DNA of 64,000 nt from Endomychus coccineus (taxonomy: Eukaryota > Arthropoda > Insecta > Coleoptera > Endomychidae): NCBI GenBank assembly GCA_958510875.1, contig OY294071.1:35618581-35682580 (forward strand). The letters are read 5' to 3'. Under the pieces are notes generated by a model, which was not told where the DNA came from, ran no database searches, and worked only from the letters and a program-made list of their open reading frames with translations. This document shows positions 46,780 to 58,219 of this stretch, piece after piece. Made by a program: the position numbers and the translations under genes. The stretch's first letter is position 1, and each line of letters opens with the position of its first letter.

Positions 46780-47035
46780 GCTACGCGCCTTGGTCATTCA
46801 ATATATACTCCACCATCAGTAATGAAACATTTTTCACCTCGCATGTAATTTATTATTATAAATAATCAATCATCTGAATTTGTGTTAACGCACATACGCA
46901 CGCACAGACATCACCTCGAAAATAGTCTAGAGATATTCAGAAATGTTCAAAACTAATATATCAGCAAACATCCGGAAATTGTTTTTGGACCGAGTAAAAT
47001 ACATCCCTTAAGATTATGAACAATGAGGGAAGTAA
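46780..47035 (-). repeat. Dispersed repeat, same family as 62.4 kb
   Basis: Reverse complemented, it begins 'ttacttccctcat' and contains 'tctagactattttcgaggt', 'gatgtctgtgcgtgcgtatg' and 'tgcgttaaca'. The parallel features at 62372-62520 are 'tacttccct', 'tctaaactatttttgaga', 'tgtctgtatatgcc' and 'tgcgtacgtaaca'. Confidence 0.55.
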
Positions 47036-47374
47036 AAATGACGAACATTACATCAGAGATATTTTTCGGAAATTAGAAATTATTATAGAAGAACTGTATA
47101 AAATATATTCAAAATAAATAATACTCTCTGGATCATTCTCATATTAAACGAATATAGAAACAATAAGCACAACACAAAACCGTGAATTAACTTAATTACT
47201 TAGTCCTTTAATGAACATACAAATTATATTAGGAACAATTGAATAGCTCAGCCAAATCTCTCAGACCATTTGATGATTGGTCTGATGCTGAAATACCGAG
47301 TAATAAATCTGCTTCGCTGAAGAAGAAATTATAAAAGATAATTTGTCTGCATTCTAGTTTTCACTAACAGTATT

Positions 47375-47600
47375 CACCAGAGAACTGACCATAACAGGTG
47401 ATTAACCTTGACCAAGCCAAAATACCTAGCAGTTAGATTAGACAAGAAACTTCTATGGCAACCACAACCAGAACAACAATGCCGCAAATTCCCTGCAGCT
47501 TTCTAGTTGTGCAGAAGGGTTATTCGCCACAATCGGGGCTTCAGCCCAAATATCATGATGTGGATCTTTGAAGCCATCCTTAAGCCGAGGTTAGAATTTC
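47375..47600 (+). pseudogene. I/R1-type LINE RT-thumb scrap, paralogue of 35.9-36.1 kb
   Basis: About 225 bp closely match 35865-36085: 'agagaactgaccata', 'gacaagaaacttctatgg', 'acaacaatgccgcaaattc', 'gtgcagaaggg' and 'catcatgatgtggatctttg' or variants appear in order. It encodes pieces of KKLLW.PQ.EQQCRKF and WGL.PN..MWIF. This copy has deletions relative to the 35.9-kb copy, and the rest of the LINE is missing. Confidence 0.8.
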
Positions 47601-47849
47601 TGATACTGCTGAAGAACTATTTGCAAGAAAATTTATTCCGACCATATCTAGTAGACTAATGTTGTTACAGAATGACAGGTAGGACTAGTAGCAAATTACC
47701 GACTAAAGTCGGCAAACAAAATAGAATTGTTTCAAAGTATTATATATACTTTATTTGATGGATATACAATCCCCTAGTTTCTCATTGATGAAAAAAGACG
47801 ATGAGGAGGAAGTATTTGCAAGACGTTTGCGTTAATTTTTTTAAATTTT

Positions 47850-48560
47850 TATTCTTTGACTACACTAGAGGAAAATCTATAATGTTGAAGAACATTGTGA
47901 GAGCCAGCAGTGGAATGTGGGGAGAGGAGATAAGCATTCGTATTTTCTTGAAGGTTTGGAGCTTACAGGCATAGGGGAAGACCTCACTAGGTTAAGAGTT
48001 CCACAACTTCGCTGTTCGATAAAAAAACGAAGTCTCAAGTTTGATAATGAAGGGATGGCCAGTTTGAGCTCGTCTAGTCCTCTGGTCCGCCTATCTGGAA
48101 TCTCTCCTGGTGGAATAGCAGACGAGATTTCTGATGAACACCGACCATAGAAATATGTATAGAAAAGGAAGAGATCTCCCACCTTTCTACGATGTTCTAG
48201 GGAGGTCAATGAACTCGTAAATGTGACATCATCAATCGAACAAATAGCTTTCTTCTGGATAGAATTCAAGAGCTTCAGCGTATGTTTGGGAGCCGATCTT
48301 CAAACATGTGAACAGTACTCCAGGACAGGTCGAATCTGTACATTGTGAATATTGAGGAGCTGCTGGGATGTAAAGTAGCTCTTGGCATGGAATAGAAAAC
48401 TAAGTTTTTGTGTACCGGTTTTCACGATGGATCTCACATAATCGTCCCATTAGAGGGTGCTGTTGGTGGTGATACTGAACATTATTATGGAAGACTTGAT
48501 AGCAATAGTTGTACCTGACATCATCATATTAGGGATTGTGGGATCTACTTTCCTGTAGAT
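47850..48560 (-). pseudogene. Jockey-like LINE, C-terminal region, well preserved
   Basis: The 130-codon minus frame (48269-47877) reads SIQKKAICSIDD, TSSLTSLEHRRKVGDLFLFY, GRCSSEISSAIPPG and RRTRGLDELKLA. These are the consecutive conserved blocks at the C-terminus of Jockey-like LINE proteins. From 48560 to 48270 an older-looking frame carries the RT-thumb part. The final block 'LWNSLP...FP..YN' is altered (SCGTLNLVRSSPMPV). This fragment is the best reference in the window for recognising the more decayed copies at 25.2, 38.1, 44.4 and 57.0 kb. Confidence 0.82.
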
Positions 48561-48714
48561 AACGAATAACATTTCGTTAATAATGCTTGTTGTTGAAGTG
48601 TTTTATGTTAAATTTGAAAACTAAAGTTAATTTTATAATATAAAAATATTCTGTTAATGCTTTTGACATTTATTTAATGCTTCATCTGTCAAAATCTTAA
48701 TTCTGACTTTAGAC

Positions 48715-49000
48715 CACGGTCGTATATACAGGTCTGGGAACTCGAGGCTATTTCCTATGTGAGAAGTGAGTCCGCTAAGCGTCAACTGTCGCGTAGTACC
48801 AAAAGACGTCACGGGTGGTGAGGGATGTTCTCTGGCACGTATAAGACCGTGTTTGAACGATATGGCGCCTAATCCTGACATCCTGACATTATACTTCGAT
48901 CCATGCGCTAGCTGGTGGCTGAGCGAGGGACTACAAGTTTGGCGACATATAAGGGACTCATGTCAAACATAAAGATTCCAGAGCTGTATATATGACCGTG
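48715..49000. mobile_element. 286-bp MITE with perfect 8-bp target-site duplication
   Basis: The inverted ends start CACGGTCGTATATACAG at 48715 and, reversed from 49000, CACGGTCATATATACAG; 21 of the first 23 bases match. CTTTAGAC lies directly outside both ends (48707-48714 and 49001-49008). An 8-bp duplication fits hAT, P or Merlin-type transposases, but the terminal sequence is not one that I can place. There is no transposase frame. Confidence 0.85.
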
Positions 49001-49008
49001 CTTTAGAC

Positions 49009-49620
49009 CTAGTGTTGTTGATAGTTTCCTAATAATATGTTGCTAGGCAACACTTACCGGCTCTGATACTGTAATAGCTCATTCACCGGCCGCAAATGAG
49101 TCGGCGGAATAATTATTTACCGGACAGTATGAAATAAAATATCATACGATACACGTCCGTTAGATGTTGTTACTCTACTCGTTTTGATATTAAACTTGTA
49201 GTGTAACAAGTCACCTACCGGACTTTTAACGGAAATTACTATTTGTTCAGCGTACACATCTCGTATATCGATAGATAGCCAAAACGAAGTGAGATATAGC
49301 CACTACATTAAAACCCATGTTAGCGATCACCGGTATAAAACTATATCTAGATCATAACGACCGGTTTTGAATTCCCCGAATTTTCTAATAGAAAATCTCA
49401 TACTCCTGAACCCATTTATACTGACCCTTCTCTTAAACGACCGCGGGCACCCATCATCGGAAATTCCTAGTACACAACAATACTAAAAACACCCCCAATG
49501 AAGAGCCATAAATCCTACAACAGGTAATATTTATATATATTTATAATTTATTTCTGAAGCTCATGAAATCTAGTTTCAACATTGGTTTCGTTTTGAACTT
49601 TCACCAGTTATCGTTACGTT
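49009..49620. other. Unassigned DNA with scattered ACCGG words
   Basis: No coding motif. GTTGCTAGGCAAC (palindromic) lies near 49037, and ACCGG occurs about six times between 49055 and 49370 at irregular spacing. No function is inferred. Confidence 0.35.
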
Positions 49621-49624
49621 TTGA

Positions 49625-49760
49625 ATGATAAGGTCTCTCTAGTCTAGATCGATCAGTAACGTCACAAACTTATAGTTCTAGACAGCTGTTTCGCTCTTCT
49701 CATAGATCTCATCAGTAGAACGAGCATGTTTGCAACGTTACTTAACGATCTCTATCGAAG
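49625..49760 (+). repeat. Partial copy of the composite dispersed repeat
   Basis: 'gataaggtctctctagtc', 'cagacagctgtttcgctctt', 'catcagtagaacgagca' and 'ttaacgatctctatcgaagg' match the units at 1.1-2.0 and 7.2-7.9 kb. Only the middle ~135 bp is present. Confidence 0.7.
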
Positions 49761-51285
49761 GTTGACTCACAGTATGGTAAAAAAACAATTGTTTCACAAC
49801 ACTGGTATTCTCAACTGAGCCTTAAATATTAGAAAACAATCTGCATGTGGTACAAATTAAGGGATGGAGTAGACACTGGTTTGGTTGGGAGTTCATTTAG
49901 AAAATTGTTGACGAGCGGTGAATTATATGTATCGATTTGGTCATTTAATATTCATATATTAATAGCGTAATGTGAAGGGGAGGTCAGGAGTTCGATAGAG
50001 AAAAGGTAAGGTACTGGCTGAGGTATCGTTCGAAAGGGGTTGAGCCTATTATTTTTCAAATGTTCGTCTGATGTTACAGTGAAGTTGTGTCCAGTTTGTC
50101 CTATGTATAACGTCATCACACCTCAGCTTATCAACTCCAGATTTCTTCAATTTATCTTTTTACAGATTTTGAATTACCTTTACGGAGATAATGATGAACA
50201 GAACCGAAAATTTTCTGAAATAGAGCGACTTGTTGTAGACCAAGTTGATTTCAGTTGGTCTTGTAAGGCTTGAAACAAGCTCTCACTAATATCTGAACCC
50301 ATAATTCGAGCAAAAGCTTTTGAAGTTGGACAAAGCCTAGTGCAATATGACTTCGAAACATCAAATGCGGGGTTAGAATGATTCTGTCGTAGGGACTTGT
50401 AGGCCATTTCAAAAGATATAAAATGTTTAACTTAATTTTCTCATGCACTCTTTCAAGCGACCATCCCTTTTTGGCGACCAAGATATGGTTTACCGAGGGT
50501 GGTTGGTATTGGAAGGTTTTGATATTATACGATTTTGAGGTGAATTAAATTAAAATTGATTATATTACAAAAAGAACATTTCCTGATATAATATCCATGT
50601 TCCAAATTTTTATCAAGGGAATAAGTTTCAGAATCATCCTATTCAATTTTATACAGACCTCTTTTAAATACATCAATAGCGCTGCCATTGAAATGGTTAT
50701 ATAAATTTTGAAATAACTTTTACTTAAGAATCCAATGCAAATGAGTCAAGATCATTAAACACGGTCCGAGGAACATAAAAGTGTTATTAAATAGAAATAA
50801 TTCAGAATGTTCTCAGTCCTTCATTTTATGAAGAATTTACGTTTGAGAGCCCTTCAGAACTACTCGGAAACCCTGGTTATGCCATTGATTTCTGCAATCT
50901 CTTTCATCAATACTTCTCAAATGTTTTGTCAGTGGAAAAACATTAATTTTACGTTCATTCCTTCCTGCAATTCCTGGATCTCAGTATTTCAAATTGAAAT
51001 GAACCGAATTTGGTAATTAATTTTTGTCTTAACTTGCCTTGCCGCTAGAATTAACGTATAGATGAGAATTGGAGAACCCATAAGGATAGATCTCAATGAT
51101 TCTGACGCAGGAGAAAATACCCATTTAGAAGCTGAACGTTATTAATAGAATTGGAACCGATTAATTGTTCCCAATTATTCAATATTTTGATTTTCAAACA
51201 TTCAAACGGGCTACCAGGTATCAATTTGATGAAAAGAAATTGTGAATGTTTATTGACTCTTTCCTTGGTTTCACAGATAAATCGT
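49761..51285. other. Unassigned intergenic DNA
   Basis: Several short overlapping frames (50040-50273 plus, 50180-50481 minus, 50807-51016 plus) have no recognised family motif. Confidence 0.35.
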
Positions 51286-51289
51286 GGCT

Positions 51290-51740
51290 ATCGTCATTAG
51301 GAAGATCAACAGGAGGCCTTGCCTAACAAACTCATATCAGACAGGCACCCATTGAAAAATGTGGTGAATCTCTAGCTGTAGCATTGGATATCTCCAGATG
51401 CTTTGAAGTCTGGCATGTGGGCTTTCATGGAAAACTTATCAAATATGGTTTTCCGCCTCAACTTTGTCGTTTACCTTCAAGTTTCCTCCCGGATAGACTA
51501 GTCCATGTGTTGGCTTATGAAGTTTCCTCAGAAACAATAACCATCAATGCTGGTGAACCACAGGGATCTGTCTGGTACTTCGTTCCTGCTCCATATCAAC
51601 GTTCTGTTGGAATGACATCCTATCCCGTCAACAGCTTTGCGGATAATGGTACACTTCATATCACTTCTTCTTCTGGAGCCCCTTATCATCCAATGAAGCC
51701 TGAGATGTGGAACAGTGGCAGGTCGATGAAATAAATGAAG
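51290..51740 (+). pseudogene. Jockey-like LINE RT palm fragment
   Basis: Plus strand: ESLAVALDISRCFEVWHVG (about 51365-51420; normally 'ESLVVALDISKAFDRVWH.G'), then LIKYGFPPQLCRL, SFLPDRLVHVL, NAGEPQGSVWYF (PQGS box; normally GVPQGSVL) and NSFADNGTLHITSSS (about 51630-51670). The Asp of motif A survives (LDIS). In the FADD box the second Asp is Asn. Although a 116-codon frame is open here, the enzyme would be inactive. Confidence 0.8.
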
Positions 51741-51839
51741 ATTGGCAAGAATTTTGGTGGATTCCACAATTACTTATAAAATGATATCCCCATACAGTCC
51801 TCAATATTTATTATTATTCATGATAACAACTATCATTAT

Positions 51840-52600
51840 ACCAAAATGCTTGACTCATCCCTACGAAGTAAAGGTACATGTACCATTGAGAAATTCTAAC
51901 CATTCACTCAGCACTACCTCATGTACCTATATCACTCCACGAACTAATCCAGTACCTGCACGCAAAGTTCGGCATTACAACCCAGCCGAATGGGATGGTC
52001 TTCGCATGTTTTTCTCCAAGTTTCCTTGGAAAAGCGTATGTTTTGAATCTGATGACCCAACGCAATGTGCCACAGAGATCTCGGATATTATCAGGCTAGG
52101 AATGGAAACCTCATACCAACAAATCACCGTCATCTGGTGGACGATGGTTCAATAAAATCTGTTCTAGGGCCATCGTTTCAAAACAGACATCATACCGTCG
52201 TTGACGCAGTAACCCATGCCTGGAGACCAGAACATAATATGTCGAAGCCAGAAATATATGCAATAAAACAATAAGCATTTCGAAAGAGTCATATAATGCT
52301 AAAATAATACCAAAGCTTATCGAATGCCCGAATGACTCTCGTTGATTCTGCACTTTCGCAATTGTTAGAAATTTCACTTTCAGCTCATTCCCTCCCCTAA
52401 CCAAAAATGATGGCACACTGGCTACTACACCACAAGAAGAAGGTAACCTTTTTGCTGGAATGTTTGCAGCAAATTCCACATTGGACCCACGAGGGAAGAA
52501 TCCCACTAATTTTGCTGCCAACGATAGCCATATGCCTGAAATTGTCTTTCGTCAGCGCAGAATTGGGCGTGTTATGCTTCATCTCAATATTCCGGACTAG
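51840..52600 (+). pseudogene. Jockey-like LINE: endonuclease-RT linker and RT start, placed after the RT palm
   Basis: Plus strand: KVRHYNPAEWDGLRMFFSKF (about 51965-52025), SDDPTQCATEISDIIRLGME (52038-52100), HAWRPEHNMSKPEIYAIK (about 52215-52270), then KLIECPNDSR, NSTLDPRGKNPTNFAANDSH and MPEIVFRQRRIGRVMLHLNI (to about 52590). This is the segment that joins the endonuclease to the RT in Jockey-like elements and should come before the palm. Here it follows it, so the locus is rearranged or holds two insertions. Confidence 0.75.
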
Positions 52601-53300
52601 ACGAGCCTAAGCTAGTCACTCCTTCGTTGTCAAGCTCCAGACCTGCCGAACTTCTTCCTATCAGACTTCATTTTTCTATCGAACGGCGTAGTTTTTGCCC
52701 AGTGAGGTCTTTCTTCATGGCTATAACCGCCAAACTTTAGGGAAAATTTGTATGCCTATTCCCTCTCCCAACATCCCACCACTGGCTCACACGATACATC
52801 ACCTACAGCACCATCTGATGGAACAATCATGTGAAGTCTAGTACTAAACTGATAGAAAGTTGGTTTTCCATTCCGTGCGAAGAGCTGACTCACACCCCAG
52901 CAGCTCCTCATGATCTACAAAATACAGATTCAATCTGTTATGGTGTACCGTTCTCACGTTTGGAGCTTATGCTCGGAACATACGCTGAACATTTTATTCA
53001 GAAGAGCTTGGTGATGTCCATTGACCTCGCCAGAACATCGTAGAAAGTGAATCATTTCTCCTCTTGTCATATTTTCATGCTCGGTGCTCATTGGAAACCT
53101 GGTCTGTTATTACACCACGAGCGATCTCAGGTAAGCAGAGTAGAAGAGCTCATCTTTTCGTTGAAAACTTCTTGCACCCAGACTTCATTTTTCTATCGAA
53201 CGGCGAAGTTGTGAAGTTGTTTGCACACTTAGGTCTTTTCTGATACCTATAATCTTAAATTTCTCTCCCAGCGCTGGATCAAACGATGTTCTACTGTAGG
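52600..53300 (+). pseudogene. Jockey-like LINE C-terminal scraps
   Basis: Directly after the RT start the plus strand jumps to C-terminal sequence: VVKLQTCRTSSYQTSFFYRT (52630-52690) and HGYNRQTLGKICMPIPSPNI (52717-52780), normally 'EV.P..YN.Q.F....H.YL.SQ'. A second similar series follows at 53030-53280 (CSLETWSVITPRAISGKQSR, then FIFLSNGE). The RT palm and thumb expected between 52600 and these blocks are absent. Confidence 0.6.
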
Positions 53301-54100
53301 TTTTCCTCTCGTGTAATATATTAAGAATTGACATTATTTGTTTTGAAATTGAACAGAACATACATGGTTCAATTTGTTCAACAATATCTGGATTTATTCT
53401 ACAATTTTAGAATAATCACTCAAACCTGCCATGCGTCCAAATATAATTTCGAAATGAGATATTTCATTTAATACTGACATATAATTTATCATGATGCCAT
53501 CAAAAAGCGTTCCTGTGTACCAACAATATATAAATTATGTCACACAGACTTCGTCTCCTTAGAACAAATGATTACTCCAATGACAAACTTCCGAGTCCGA
53601 AGGATTGCACAATCGTTCTAGGTGCACGAAGTGATAAGACTTGAAAACAGTAAAGGTAACGATCTTATTTAAATTTCAAGGATATACCTTGGGATATATG
53701 AGCGTAAATTGAAGATATATATCGGCTATAAGCGAAGCAGAGGAACATAAATAATTGATGAAAAAACCAAAGCCAAGTGAGGATAACACAAACAAATTTA
53801 TTGCAGAATTTATATATACGGAAAACTCTTTTCACGTTTCCATGTTTATGATATCTTTATTTACGATTTTAATAAATACCTGAATTGCTATTTTAAATAC
53901 TCATTCCAATTTTTCACTCTATTGGGATAACTAGTTTACAACGTCATTCAATGTTATTAATCTCTTCATTGAACTTCATGCAAAATATTATGGCGAGTTG
54001 ATGTATCTAGCAGCTTCGGTTCTAAACTTTGACTATTTCACTACTCTGTAGAATCAGGTGTACCTCATTGGCTGATCCTTGTACCCCTACTTTTTCGAAT
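53301..54100. other. Unassigned intergenic DNA
   Basis: AT-rich, no recognised motif. Confidence 0.4.
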
Positions 54101-54119
54101 TTATTCGGCTCAGTAGTTT

Positions 54120-54800
54120 TGAGACAACGCCAAAGGCGAGAATACTACTTGGACTTATGTGTCTTATCACCACAGGCGGTCTGTGTTGCTACCTAAGAGA
54201 AGCTGGTGCTAGGATATGAGAGGCAGTTTGGTCTGGCGCTTTGCATTCACTATAACCTGGATCATCAAGAATGTGCATTAAGTGTAGATGTTTAAGCAGG
54301 AGGCAGAGGCATGTAAGAAGTCATGTCATCAGTTTTAGGCATCTTCTGCTCAAGGAGAGAAAGGTTTTTGAGCGTTTGGGCGAAAACTCCGGAATATGAA
54401 GCTTCGCCTGCCTCATACCAAGGCCAAACTCGCTACTCCTATCTTCAGGGCATAGAGCCCAGTCATTGATAAGATTCCAATCATTGAATCGGGGTTAGCG
54501 ATTCCCAGGGAACTGCGATTGGTCGATTCATCGACTCTGCACTCCAAAACAAGCCTAGAAGTCGTCTTATGGGCGCACCCAGAGCCGCTCGGTGGTGTAG
54601 ATTAGCCTACCCCGATAGCTCAATCCCAGGGTCTACAGAGCACACTTCCGGATTGCACAGGCTTCGGTCTGAAATACCGTAACGTGAAACCCTAGAGAAT
54701 ACTGAAAGTTCCATCCTAGGTATCTACGAGTAGACTCCCGCTCGCCAGTCCTGCTTACCAGACAAGATCTCTCACCGGAAGTGGTCCGGATCTGTTGGGT
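54120..54800 (-). pseudogene. I/R1-type LINE RNase H and zinc-knuckle fragment
   Basis: It aligns by eye with 40.0-40.5 kb in the same orientation: 'gagcgtttgggcgaaaactc' near 54370 matches 'gagcgtttgggcgagaactc' at 40209, and 'gcttcggtctgaaataccgta' near 54660 matches 'ctcggcctggaaaacgta'. The minus strand reads LDDPGYSECKAPDQTASHIL (about 54273-54214), the decayed C-terminal knuckle. About 100 bp present here between the RNase H parts is absent at 40.2 kb. Confidence 0.65.
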
Positions 54801-55790
54801 GTCGGGCATTACTTCAACAGAATGGCATGCATGTGGAGTGTTGACTCATGTATCCTTGTAGGGTTAGGCGTATAATGCTAGATAAGTTTGATATCCAGTC
54901 AAGAGCTGTAATATTATGAAAATATTTCAGATCAGGAAAATGTTGCGCCAGCATGCATGCGGATTTCTAGTTAAACAGTAGACATTGTTACTTCCACTAA
55001 TGTAAATGTAGTAAGAATGAAAACGAGCGTTTGATTTAGTATCGGCCGTTCCTTAGAAACTTGAGAAAAACTTCCCTATTACGTCTCCTATAGTTTCACA
55101 AGTTATGCTTCAAGTTCGATGAATGTGCGATTCATCTTCTTCAAAACATATGAATCCTTTGTAAAGTCGACTTCGAACGGATCGAATATCTCTTCTACGA
55201 TTAGGAGAATATGAGAATTATACCCTGGTGTTGGTATTCCGGTTTTTAGTTTAACAATCAATAACACGCGGAGTTTATTAAGGTAAGTTTCAATGGAACT
55301 AAATCTGTGTAATTTATATGAACTGTTGTAGCAGGTACGTAAATCACATGCTGAAATTAAAACTGCTCTGTTGGAAAGAGCTAACAGGAGGTGAACATTA
55401 GTTAAATGAAATGTGTTTATGAAGTTTAACATAAAATTATTGCATCAGTATTTTGTAGCAGCAAACCAGTAAATATTGTGACGGTATTAAGTCCATTTTT
55501 GTTTGCTCACGCATACATATATGTTCAGATAGAATCAACAAAATAAATTCATCAAACATTCTTTCAAAATGTTTACTCAATCTATTTCGCTCTTTTTCGT
55601 TTCAGAAAATAACACAACATATACCTGAGGATTGGGTTGGGTAGTTTTAATTTAATTAAAATATTGTGGCTCCATCTATATTTGAATGTTGCAGATGACC
55701 GTCGTGCTTTTGTTCATCCCAACCAGGAGTAACAACACATTCCCATGGGGTGTCAGTTGTCAGTTTTCTCGTTTATAAAATGCAGATTCA
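54801..55790. other. Unassigned intergenic DNA
   Basis: The 109-codon minus frame at 55103-55432 is the only longer frame; it has no motif that I recognise and no start or splice context that supports a gene. Confidence 0.35.
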
Positions 55791-55797
55791 ATTTTAA

Positions 55798-56165
55798 AAT
55801 TGTCAACATACTAATCAAGAGTTTGCTACCACGTGAGCAAACGATTGTCAACATACTAATTATATGGTTACCACCAGGTGATCATACAATTGTCAAGATA
55901 CTTATCATAAGGTTGCCACCATGTTATTGAACTTTTGTGAACATACTAATTATAAGGTTGCCATCACGTGGTCAAACAATTGTCAACATACTAATTATTA
56001 GGTTGCCACCATATGGTCAAACTATTATCAATATACTTAATATAAGGTTGCCACCACATGGTCAAACGTATGTCAACATACTAATTATTGTAAGGTGGCC
56101 ACGATGTGGTCAAACAATTATCAACATACTCATTATAAGCTTTCACCACGTGTTAAACAATTGAT
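55798..56165 (+). repeat. 45-bp minisatellite, about eight copies
   Basis: 'tgtcaacata' and variants recur at 55801, 55846, 55891, 55936, 55981, 56026, 56071 and 56119: six exact 45-bp steps followed by one of 48, with 'aggttgccaccacgtggtca' in each unit. Because 45 is a multiple of three, one frame stays open through much of the array and gives a 15-residue repeat (VNILIIRLPP.GQTI). No coding context is visible, so this is more likely a by-product. Confidence 0.92.
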
Positions 56166-56169
56166 CATA

Positions 56170-56650
56170 TATTGACATTTGAGTTTAAATTTATGTGTTC
56201 ATTTTGCAGGTATTATTTTACTGTTTACACTGTTTCCAATGTGAATTCATTGTCATTCACGCATACCTACTGTATTATTTGTTGATAATGCAACATCATC
56301 AAATTCTGGGAAGGATCTGGATCATGTAAAGGAACAGACTGGATTTCGAGAAATATCATCTGGGTGAATGAGAATGAAGCTGTAGGAATAATTTTTACCC
56401 TGGAGGCAAAACATTTCTAGGTTTCTGCATAGATGATAGACTCACATGGAATGTGTATGTAATAAAGTTGTAACAATATAGAGCAAAAATATTATTATAT
56501 TTAGAAATTCATCTGTCACTTGTGAGCTAAAGATTTTTTTTTTGATGGAAAGTCAAATACGCTGCGTTATTCCAGTTTGTGGTCATTGCCACTATTTTTT
56601 AGATTGAAAAAGAGCGATAAGAATTGTTGTGAGGATTGGTTATACGGAAA
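56170..56650. other. Unassigned intergenic DNA
   Basis: No supported feature. Confidence 0.35.
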
Positions 56651-56659
56651 GCTTCAAGA

Positions 56660-57615
56660 AAGCATTTAGGTGAACCAGCGATGATATGTTGGGAGAGGAA
56701 AAACACATTTGCATTTTTCTTGAAAATTTGAAGGTTATAGGCACCAGGAAAGACCTCATCAGGCAGACCGTTCCAAATTCGATAGAAAAATCATATCTGG
56801 TTGAAAGAAGTTAGGCAAGTCTCAAGCTTGACAATGAAGGAGCATGAGCTCACCTAGTCTGCCTACCAGGAATCGGTGGAGTAACAGACGAGATTTCCGT
56901 ATCCGTATGTGTGATATCACCAACCAGACTTCTGAATAGAACCTAAGAGTTTCCGCGTATATTTGAACGCTGTACTCTAAACATGTGAACACTACTCCAG
57001 ACAGGTTGAATTTGTGCTTCATAAACATGAGAAACTGCTGGGGAGTTAATCAGCTCTTAGCACGGAATAGAAAACCCAGTTTCTGTGAATCAGTTTCCGC
57101 ATGATCGTCTCATGAAATGATGCTGTTGATGATTGATATTGAGGATCTTCATTTATTGCATATACCAGTCTCTGACTTGAACCTCTGGCTTCATTGGATT
57201 ATATAGGGGCTCTAGAGGCGGTATCTTCAAAGTTGTGGAGGAGATAGGAGGTCAATCCCAACTGATCGTTCATATTGAGCAGAAACAGAGTTGGTGCAAA
57301 GATGGATCTCTGTGGATAACTAGCATTGATAGAAAATCTATTGGAGGAGACTCTACTCTACTACACTACATGGAGTTATCTATCTGACAGAAAACGGAAG
57401 TACCCCAAGAAGCTACCTTGGTGCCTGACCCGGTCACAAGCTTTGGATATGTCCAATCCTACAACTAGAGATTCCTTATATTTCCCAATGCTCCTGCAGT
57501 TCTCTGTCAATAGTATTGCCAATCGTGAGTTGAACGTCTGATGAAGAAGAGCTCTCAGTACAATATTGCAATATACATAATAAGAGCGAATAATATGGTT
57601 TAATGACTCATGAAT
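56660..57615 (-). pseudogene. Jockey-like LINE, RT palm to C-terminus, degenerate
   Basis: Minus strand from 57540: RLAILLTENCRSIGKYKESL, then VVGLDISKACDRVRHQGS. This is the palm block with motif A (LDIS) intact, normally 'ESLVVALDISKAFDRVWHQG'. It is followed by FRFLSDR. From about 57280 to 56660 the sequence corresponds to the thumb and C-terminal region, with pieces parallel to 47.9-48.5 kb. Many stops and indels. The FADD box is not recognisable. Confidence 0.7.
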
Positions 57616-57619
57616 CAAG

Positions 57620-58215
57620 TAATGTTCTTTCCACGCTTTATTTAGTATGTAAATTCGATACGATATATAGAGAAAAATGTTTAAACTGATATGGATTTAT
57701 TGTTATGAATTGGCTTCTAGGTAATACAAAATTATGAGATTTACTTCGATAAGGTTAATAATAGACTACTTTCAATATAACTATTATGAATGAGAACAAT
57801 TTTGTTAGTAATGTGTTTTCATAAAAGGAACGCTCTGAACTAATTTCATACTAGAATTTCAGTAGAAAGGTCGAAGCAGTGAAATGTTGCGTGAATGGTA
57901 TCAATTTTTTTGATAATAGCTTGATTATATTCTTAATTCTAAAATGGAAACACAAGTCATTCACCATTGCTATTGAGAACTCAACAATGACTTCCTTTAA
58001 TAATTAGTGATAAGAAGTTATACAAGCTCCTTATTATTTTTCCAAACAAACTAGACTTCGGAATCAGTGGCGTGGTTAGTTTCTGAGAGACGAATCAAAC
58101 TTTCTCTTCACCAAGTGGAGGCATTTTACAATGAACCATTATGAAGCGTAAGACAATGCAAGGAAAAGCAGCTGTCCGTTGGAATGTAGGGTATCACCAA
58201 TTCGTGGAAGACATA
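57620..58215. other. Unassigned intergenic DNA
   Basis: No supported feature. This is where the C-terminal part of the adjacent mariner would lie if it were complete; no mariner C-terminal motif is visible. Confidence 0.4.
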
Positions 58216-58219
58216 TAAA

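Noticed and set aside
47917..48150. 77-codon plus-strand frame
   Set aside because: Antisense shadow of the well-preserved Jockey-like C-terminus on the minus strand. The frames at 37877, 33674 and 51528 are rejected for the same reason.
55103..55432. 109-codon minus-strand frame as a host exon
   Set aside because: No family motif and no convincing splice or start context. It cannot be excluded without transcript data, but the sequence does not support it.
55798..56165. CRISPR array
   Set aside because: Units are contiguous 45-bp repeats without unique spacers, and the window is eukaryotic.
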